From assembly GCA_021833045.1 (NCBI GenBank), contig JAKBGP010000011.1, positions 1 to 20,989 on the forward strand: a stretch of 20,989 nt of DNA, in the 5' to 3' direction. This document shows, one piece after another, positions 15,800 to 20,989 of the stretch (position 1 is its first letter; the number at the start of each line of letters is the position of its first letter). Made by a program: the position numbers and the translations under genes. The stretch comes from Thermoplasmata archaeon (GTDB lineage Archaea; Thermoplasmatota; Thermoplasmata; Thermoplasmatales; Thermoplasmataceae). Under the pieces are notes generated by a model, which saw only the letters and a list, made by a program, of their open reading frames with translations, was not told the origin of the DNA and ran no database searches.

Positions 15800-16068
15800 T
15801 TTTAACGAGATTGCCTTCTTTATTTTCTCTGTTATTTAGTAAGAAAATACCAAAAATGTATTTCAATATTTTAGCTAAATTAAACTTGGCGGTAAAAATC
15901 AATCAACAACAAAGATGGTTATTTAAAAACGCTTCAAAAGAAAAATTTGAAAAAATATGTGACATAATGGTCCAGGAGGCCGTAAAAAATGGAAAAATTG
16001 CGAGGAAAATTGCTGTTAGGAAAAAAAATCCAACAGAAGATTTTTATGTTGAGGTTAAAACGGAATGA
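15796..16068 (+). CDS. Small basic hypothetical protein, last gene of the trio
   Basis: The 90-residue frame starts at GTG 15796, overlapping the previous stop. An ATG at 15792 in another frame gives only 15 codons, so a start error or frameshift near 15800-15840 is possible; the next in-frame ATG is at 15856. The protein is very basic and mostly helical (WLFKNASKEKFEKICDIM, KNGKIARKIAVRKK). It may bind nucleic acid. No family is recognised. A T6 run at about 16093-16098, soon after the stop, may terminate the operon. Confidence 0.5.
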   Translation: MILTRLPSLFSLLFSKKIPKMYFNILAKLNLAVKINQQQRWLFKNASKEKFEKICDIMVQEAVKNGKIARKIAVRKKNPTEDFYVEVKTE

Positions 16069-16194
16069 TTTTGAACTGGTAAAAATCTTAACATTATTTT
16101 TTGCCAGGGGATGAATAATGTTTAATTCTTACCATAGAACTTCCATTATGATCTTCAGCATGGAAAAACCAGTTAAGATATGTTATTAAATGAA

Positions 16195-16322
16195 GGAGGT
16201 TGAATTTATGCAGTATGGAGAACAAGAGTGTACAAAGAAAAATGAGTTTTCATCATATCAATGAAAGTTTTGAACAGTATCAGAATCACACAAAAAGAAA
16301 CTTTGTACACAATTTGAGGTGA
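16195..16322 (+). pseudogene. N-terminal gene remnant with intact ribosome-binding site
   Basis: GGAGGT (16195-16200) lies 7 nt before ATG 16208. The frame reads MQYGEQECTKKNEFSSYQ and stops at TGA 16262-16264. Skipping one base gives a second protein-like run (ESFEQYQNHTKRNFVHNLR) up to TGA 16320-16322, so about 37 residues of an N-terminus seem to be present with a +1 frameshift. Further decayed sequence may follow. The family is not recognised; a transposase start is one possibility. Confidence 0.35.
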
Positions 16323-16792
16323 GTGAAAATTCAAACCCAAATAGTAAGAAAGCGTATTCTAAATAACCGCTGATTCTCTTAGGAAACGCTAAATGAGTCG
16401 AATATTCATAAGTGAATTGATCTCCTATTCCGATTTTAGACATTAGCAGAGCATTCTATTCTAATTTTGGCTTATTTAATGATATTGTTGGCATTTTGTG
16501 CAAATTCACTAATCAATTTCTCCATAACTCCTAAACAGTTGATCACACCCATTTTTTCGGGTTCAGAAATAAATTACTTTTAAGCTTCATTCTTTAATTT
16601 GGAGAGTAAAAGTCTATTGAATTACTTCTTCTTTCTGCAAATTTTGAATTCCTGTGTCCCTTCTTATAAATCTATGTTTTTACACTCTCCGTAAAAAAAA
16701 GTCTTGATTTTTCCATTAAAAATCTGAAACGTGTAAGAACATGTCTATTTAAAACCGGATTTAATGCAATATAGTATTTTGTTAAATAAGAC

Positions 16793-16804
16793 AAAAATGA
16801 AAAA
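16793..16804 (-). terminator. Oligo-T terminator after the ATPase gene
   Basis: On the minus strand, TTTTTCATTTTT begins directly after the TAA at 16807-16805. Archaeal RNA polymerase stops at such T-runs without needing a hairpin. Confidence 0.45.
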
Positions 16805-19800
16805 TTAAGTATTAAACAATTTGTTGTACTTCGTCATAAGTTCCCTACCCTTATCAGTAATGCGAATTTCTATAGGTTTGAAAATATCGATAAAAATTAA
16901 AATATGACCTTCTGCAAGAAGAGCTCTAAATACGGATATTAAACTCTCAGGTTCCTGCTTGCTATATGAAAAAATTTCGTTTAAGTTCTGAGGTGCAATT
17001 CCAGAGTACATAATTGACTCAAGTAACGTTTGGGTAATTTTATCTATCGTATCTTTGGTCACTGTAAACTCTTTTGAGGGAAAAGAGAAACTCAAAGAAG
17101 GTTTAAATTTAGTGATCAACGTTCCATTTGCTACCTTCTGTTGAACATCGCAGTTCATAAGAAATTCTTGAGTTAACTTATGAAAAATTTCAAGATTTTT
17201 TGGTAAGTCCTTTAATATATCTCCTATCTCTGTTGAGTGTTGACTAAAATACTTCTTCCGGTCTCTGTGAGCAACCCTATTGTCTAGTGAGAATGAGAGA
17301 TTTAAATAATTTTTGAATTTCTCAAAATCATCTGTTTTGATGATTTCTGAGAAAAGTCCCTTTCTTATGTCTTTAACAGATAGAACTTCTGTATATTCCC
17401 CTCTTGCCATGTCGTAGAAAAAGTTTTCGTCTGAATCTCTCCTTGTTTGGAAATTTCCGCGGCTTGATAATTCAGAAATTCTTTTTCTAACTTCATCAGG
17501 AATTAATTTTATAGAATCATTGCCCCAAAGAGCTCTCATACATGGGTAAAACACTTCTCTAATATTTTCCTCAAGTAAACTGCAAACCCCGTCTACAACT
17601 TCCTCATACATTTGGGAAAGAAACTTCATTCTTAGTGAGTGAATTTTTTGAAACTGGGTCACAGTCAATTCTCTTCCATTCAACCTGGATATTCCTTCTC
17701 CTTTCACTTGATCAGAAAGTATTTTTGACAGCTGACTCAAAGCTTTTGTGTGATTGTGGAGAAAACCGTACAATTGAGAACGATTATCCGGAATTTCAAA
17801 ATCACCAAAGGCATACTTTGAAAGTTCATCTATATTTTCTGGGATAGCCCATGACTTTGAAAACAGGAGCCATTGATCTTCATTTTCATTATGATTTGCA
17901 TAAATAATTCTATTAATTGCTTCAGCTAACCACTTCAAAGGAAGCTTGAAATTATCGGAGTTTGTAGGTTGGTTGTTTCTTATGTTATTGTTCACTTGTG
18001 TAATTGCTACTGCAGATAATTTTAGCAAATTTGCAATTTCTGGGAAAGAGTCAGTCCAAGAGTTCTTAAAATCAACTATTGTACTTAACACTCCTCCATA
18101 GATAGTCTCAGCCTCTGAAGATTGAGACAAAGTTTCTTGTTCAAATGCAGCGAACAAAACTCTTCCTGGTTTTAGTTTAAGATTATCACATATCTGAACA
18201 ATAGTCCTCATAAACTCATCTGAAAGATGCCACTTAAACGTTGGTTCTGTTGTACTTTTCTTTTGGACCAACAAATCATGTTTTTTTAACAGGATAAAGA
18301 CGGGCTTGTAATTTAGGTATATCTGTTCTGTTTCTGACGCACCTTTCCTATATATAGATGTCAACACAAGTTGGAACGCTTTACGTAGTTTAATACTACT
18401 CTCAACTTCAGAAAGCAAAGATAAATACTGATCGTTTATTTGGCTTCTCTTTATGCTTGCTCTTACGATGTCAACAGTCTCTACATGTACTTTGACAGAA
18501 AGGCCAATTTCTTCAAATTGATTCAAGTCTAGTCGTTCTCGAATATGATCTAGGTAGTCTCGAAATGTAATTTCTTTTTTCAGTCTTTCATTCAGAACTT
18601 TGAATGCTTGTTTTAGCCCACTTTCTTCAATTCTAATTGTTTCATCATTCCTTGTAGAAAACGAGTTTATCCTTTTTTTAACTGCCTCTAGAGCTAGTTC
18701 TTCTGTTAGATGAGGAATACTGTCTATCCTGTAGAAACTCCCTGAGAGGGATGGTCTTCTTGCAAATTCATTTTCCCATAACCTTGAACCTGCCACAATT
18801 GTTCCAAGTTTGATCGACTTATTGGCAAAATATTCTTGAACATTCTGTAGTTGTTTCAGAAATTCTAGCACTTGTTCAAAGTAAGAATCTGTTTTGTGTA
18901 GTCCATCCACAAATACCAAAAAACCTTTTGGTGCATCATTCCCAAGTAATCTTAAAAGTTCTAGGCAATCATTATATAAGTTACCAGAAGGTCGCTTTGA
19001 CCTAGGATCTGTGTGATATATTTGAAAATAAACTTCTGAAAGGTTATCTAAAAGTTGTTCAAGAAAAATATTTGTCAGATTTGATACACTCGGAGATGGA
19101 TTCATAATTATATATACGCACATTAATCCTGCAACTGTAGCAGGATTTGTCAAATATTGAAAAACAGTAGTTTTTCCAGATCCAAATTCACCAGCAAGGA
19201 TTATAGTTTTATTTGAAAAACTGTCAGGATTACGGGAAATGTCATCAGCATATTTCTTTATCAAAGGAGTCTGCACAACCACATCATCATACTTCTCCTT
19301 AGATAACCAATATAGTCCTTGATTTGTTTCGAAAGGATTCTGTGATAATCCCAAGATCTGCCACCAATGGGAATTCGTAGCTCCTTGAATTGGTAATTCT
19401 GATTGTACTATTTGTCTCTCTAGGTCTTCTATTTTGAATTCAATTGGTACTTTGAGATCACTATCATATTTACTGAGTTGTTTATCTTTTTCCTCTAATT
19501 GTTGTCTTAAGTAATCAACCTCCCGTCTTAGATCTTCACTTTCTTCATTACTTCTCTCATTAGCTTTCTTCTTAAATTCCTCCTCAATTTTTAGTATGAA
19601 TTGTTTATTGTGCAAATTACGTAAATCGTCAACGTTTAAAATCAACTTATTATTGGAATCTTTGTAAGTATTGAAGAGGGTTCCTAGTTTCTGTTCGTTA
19701 AAGTGTTGATTGATAAATTTAATTTTTGCGGTCTCTTGCATAAACTCATTCAAATCTAGTACACGAGTCCTTAGCAAGTATTTCACGATTTCTTCTGCAA

Positions 19801-19954
19801 CATCATTTGCTGTAAATCTTGAGGCAGTTCTTAACCTATTTTTTTCTGCAAAATCCCTTCTTAGTTGTTTTTCTACCTCCTTATCACATTCTGCAGAAGT
19901 AAGTTTAAGGATGTTCTCTTTGACAAATTTTCTCATCGCCTGAGTTTTATCCAT
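16805..19954 (-). CDS. Large P-loop ATPase with coiled coil, Swt1-like HEPN region and winged helix
   Basis: The protein has 1049 residues. Residues 1-120 are helical and charged, and 121-165 look like a coiled coil. Residues 196-430 form an AAA/STAND-type ATPase: LGLSQNPF (201-208), Walker A GEFGSGKTT (255-263), Walker B FLVFVDG (345-351) and a sensor-like TIVAGSR (385-391). Helical segments follow. Residues 775-900 resemble the Swt1-type HEPN domain (IPDEVRKRISEL, YTEVLSVKDIRKGLF, then LDNRVAHRD at 890-898). The usual arginine of RNxxAH is aspartate here (D891), though H896 remains. Residues 960-1049 look like a winged helix (RITDKGRELM). ATG 19954 fits a TATA box 19969-19980. It is a single-gene unit, plausibly a sensor-effector of a defence system; the target is unknown. 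Confidence 0.7.
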   Translation of the reverse strand: MDKTQAMRKFVKENILKLTSAECDKEVEKQLRRDFAEKNRLRTASRFTANDVAEEIVKYLLRTRVLDLNEFMQETAKIKFINQHFNEQKLGTLFNTYKDSNNKLILNVDDLRNLHNKQFILKIEEEFKKKANERSNEESEDLRREVDYLRQQLEEKDKQLSKYDSDLKVPIEFKIEDLERQIVQSELPIQGATNSHWWQILGLSQNPFETNQGLYWLSKEKYDDVVVQTPLIKKYADDISRNPDSFSNKTIILAGEFGSGKTTVFQYLTNPATVAGLMCVYIIMNPSPSVSNLTNIFLEQLLDNLSEVYFQIYHTDPRSKRPSGNLYNDCLELLRLLGNDAPKGFLVFVDGLHKTDSYFEQVLEFLKQLQNVQEYFANKSIKLGTIVAGSRLWENEFARRPSLSGSFYRIDSIPHLTEELALEAVKKRINSFSTRNDETIRIEESGLKQAFKVLNERLKKEITFRDYLDHIRERLDLNQFEEIGLSVKVHVETVDIVRASIKRSQINDQYLSLLSEVESSIKLRKAFQLVLTSIYRKGASETEQIYLNYKPVFILLKKHDLLVQKKSTTEPTFKWHLSDEFMRTIVQICDNLKLKPGRVLFAAFEQETLSQSSEAETIYGGVLSTIVDFKNSWTDSFPEIANLLKLSAVAITQVNNNIRNNQPTNSDNFKLPLKWLAEAINRIIYANHNENEDQWLLFSKSWAIPENIDELSKYAFGDFEIPDNRSQLYGFLHNHTKALSQLSKILSDQVKGEGISRLNGRELTVTQFQKIHSLRMKFLSQMYEEVVDGVCSLLEENIREVFYPCMRALWGNDSIKLIPDEVRKRISELSSRGNFQTRRDSDENFFYDMARGEYTEVLSVKDIRKGLFSEIIKTDDFEKFKNYLNLSFSLDNRVAHRDRKKYFSQHSTEIGDILKDLPKNLEIFHKLTQEFLMNCDVQQKVANGTLITKFKPSLSFSFPSKEFTVTKDTIDKITQTLLESIMYSGIAPQNLNEIFSYSKQEPESLISVFRALLAEGHILIFIDIFKPIEIRITDKGRELMTKYNKLFNT

Positions 19955-19968
19955 TTATGTCAAACACT

Positions 19969-19980
19969 TTTAATTATATT
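19969..19980 (-). promoter_or_regulatory. TATA-like box of the ATPase gene
   Basis: On the minus strand this reads AATATAATTAAA, 15-26 nt before the ATG at 19954. There is no Shine-Dalgarno, which suggests a leaderless transcript. Confidence 0.4.
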
Positions 19981-20208
19981 AAATCTAACAATACATATGT
20001 CTCATATATCAACATAATCAATTATCTATTTAAATTGAGAATGAACAGTAGATTCGTTTCTAAATCGTAGATAGATAAGTAAGGAAAGTAAATCATTCTT
20101 GATAAAGGCTAAATAGAACGAAAGGTCCACGCAATTTATATTCTATTTTCATGGAATTTTTTCTATTCTCTTGGAGATGCTCTTTTAATTTCCTTAAACT
20201 GAAAATGC

Positions 20209-20219
20209 TTTATATAAAT
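20209..20219 (+). promoter_or_regulatory. Orphan TATA-like element
   Basis: TTTATATAAAT preceded by a purine-rich GAAAATG is a textbook archaeal promoter shape. A plus-strand transcript would start near 20240, where no sizeable ORF begins and beyond which it would run antisense into corA. It could drive a small RNA. Confidence 0.3.
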
Positions 20220-20462
20220 CAAAGTGCTCGTTTCAAAATTATTGAGCGAATCCACTTCTATTTGTTAAAGTTCATGAGAATTATGTAAATGTTAAGTTTA
20301 TTTGTTGTGAATTTAGATTCAAGAGGATTTTACCTGAAGGAATATATTACAATATAAGATGAAGTATGACTCAATATACTTGGATTAGAGATTTAACTAT
20401 AATGATACATATTGTCCAAAGTAATAGTTCTTTTAAACTTGAGAATAAATATAATTATGGTT

Positions 20463-20989
20463 TTATACCCAGCCACGTTTTCTGAAAATTAAAAGCAGTA
20501 CTGAGGAAATAAGCAGCATGACCACTACCATTCCATAGAATCCATAGATAGAAGATGAAGCAGGCTCGTAAAATCCTTTTGTGAAGTTCATTCCATAGAA
20601 ACCTGTCAGGAATGTAAGTGGAAGGAATATGGTGGCCACTAAGGTCAGCAACCTCAGTATATTATCGGTATACGCTGATCTAAGGGTGAAATACAAATCC
20701 CGGATATCGCCTGCCCTGAGAGTATACGAATCAAGGGCCTCAATCATCTGGAATGTATGGTCATAGATATCCCTGAAATCATGGGACAGATCATGGGACA
20801 GAAACTTTATTGCATCATTCTGTGCAAGGGACATCACATCCCTGTGCTGTGTTAAGGTGATCCTAAGATTTCCCATCTCCGATCTGGCCCGGGAAATGAA
20901 GGCCATTATATTTTTCAGGTCATTAAGCTCCTTGGATGTGATATTATCAAAGTCCAGCAGATCAACCCTGACCGAAACAAGCCAGTTCT
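20463..20989 (-). CDS. corA: CorA-family Mg2+ transporter, C-terminal 174 residues
   Basis: The visible part, cut by the right edge, is the last third of a CorA-type divalent cation channel. It contains the long stalk helix (KELNDLKNIMAF... to ...LYFTLRSAYTDNI), the pore helix TM1 (ILRLLTLVATIFLPLTFL) ending in the signature YGMNF, then TM2 (FYGMVVVMLLISSVLLLIF) and the short basic tail RKRGWV. The open frame continues upstream of the internal ATG at 20906 to the edge, so that ATG is not the start. CorA works as a homopentamer importing Mg2+ across the cytoplasmic membrane. The G+C-richer composition marks it as resident chromosome flanking the island. Confidence 0.93.
   Translation of the reverse strand, partial: NWLVSVRVDLLDFDNITSKELNDLKNIMAFISRARSEMGNLRITLTQHRDVMSLAQNDAIKFLSHDLSHDFRDIYDHTFQMIEALDSYTLRAGDIRDLYFTLRSAYTDNILRLLTLVATIFLPLTFLTGFYGMNFTKGFYEPASSSIYGFYGMVVVMLLISSVLLLIFRKRGWV

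Larger units (their letters stand above)
16069..16804 (+). other. Convergent gene-poor spacer
   Basis: About 736 nt separate the plus-strand trio from the minus-strand ATPase gene. Apart from a T6 run near 16093 (possible terminator), a broken ORF behind a strong Shine-Dalgarno (16195-16322) and minus-strand T-runs at 16793-16804, nothing coding is supported. AACTGGT (16074-16080) and ACCAGTT (16167-16173) form a short inverted repeat around 86 nt. Confidence 0.5.
19955..20462 (+). other. Gene-free spacer between the ATPase gene and corA
   Basis: No convincing gene on either strand. It holds the ATPase promoter on the left, a strong TATA-like element at 20209-20219 without a clear gene, and a 22-codon ORF at 20289 with no supporting signal. 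The A+T-rich character ends at the corA stop. Confidence 0.5.

Noticed and set aside
16258..16443. Minus-strand 61-codon ORF in the 16.1-16.8 kb spacer
   Set aside because: It overlaps the better supported plus-strand remnant with a Shine-Dalgarno and has no signals of its own.
1..20989. CRISPR array, tRNA or att-type direct repeats bounding the island
   Set aside because: No regularly spaced repeats, no tRNA cloverleaf, and no matching repeat at both island edges were found by reading.

Overview
The window reads as archaeal chromosome of low G+C (by eye roughly 35-40%). Most likely it is a Thermoplasmata-type genome, but that placement is a guess. The archaeal call rests on promoters: several genes have a TATA-like box centred about 25-28 nt before the start codon with no Shine-Dalgarno (431, 4101, 6213, and 14854 and 19954 on the minus strand), which is the layout of leaderless archaeal transcripts. 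Internal genes of operons are instead coupled by ATGA or GTGA overlaps or by GGAGG-type sites. No tRNA, rRNA or CRISPR array was seen.

Both edges look like ordinary chromosome: a minus-strand gene cut by the left edge (1-111), and the C-terminal part of a CorA-family Mg2+ channel cut by the right edge (20463-20989). Almost everything between them is accessory DNA of the defence-island type, with uneven base composition, broken genes and long gene-poor spacers. The left border may lie near 260-275, where a minus-strand cistron loses its 5' part and the sequence turns abruptly A+T-rich.

Layout: (1) 431-945, a small unknown ORF running into a decayed winged-helix gene. (2) 950-4019, a plus-strand cassette: a winged-helix plus PD-(D/E)XK nuclease-like protein, a frameshifted three-repeat protein, and an Hsp90-like GHKL ATPase whose C-terminus carries a HEPN-type RNxxxH motif. 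This is the best candidate for an undescribed defence system. (3) 4049-5829, a B12-binding-type radical SAM protein followed by a PD-(D/E)XK-like protein, behind a promoter flanked by two copies of a paired GGATCC repeat. (4) 6213-7172, a lone four-helix membrane protein in gene-poor DNA. (5) 7993-13853, a complete, overlapping hsdM-hsdS-hsdR type I restriction-modification operon. (6) 14144-14854 (minus), a PIN-domain protein preceded by a 27-residue very basic ORF. (7) 15033-16068, three overlapping small genes of unknown function. (8) 16805-19954 (minus), a 1049-residue P-loop ATPase with a coiled coil, a Swt1-like HEPN region and a C-terminal winged helix.

The type I system would methylate host DNA and cut unmodified DNA. 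The GHKL-HEPN cassette, the radical SAM/nuclease pair, the PIN protein and the ATPase-HEPN protein each look like self-contained effector modules. Their roles are inferred from domains and neighbours, not known.
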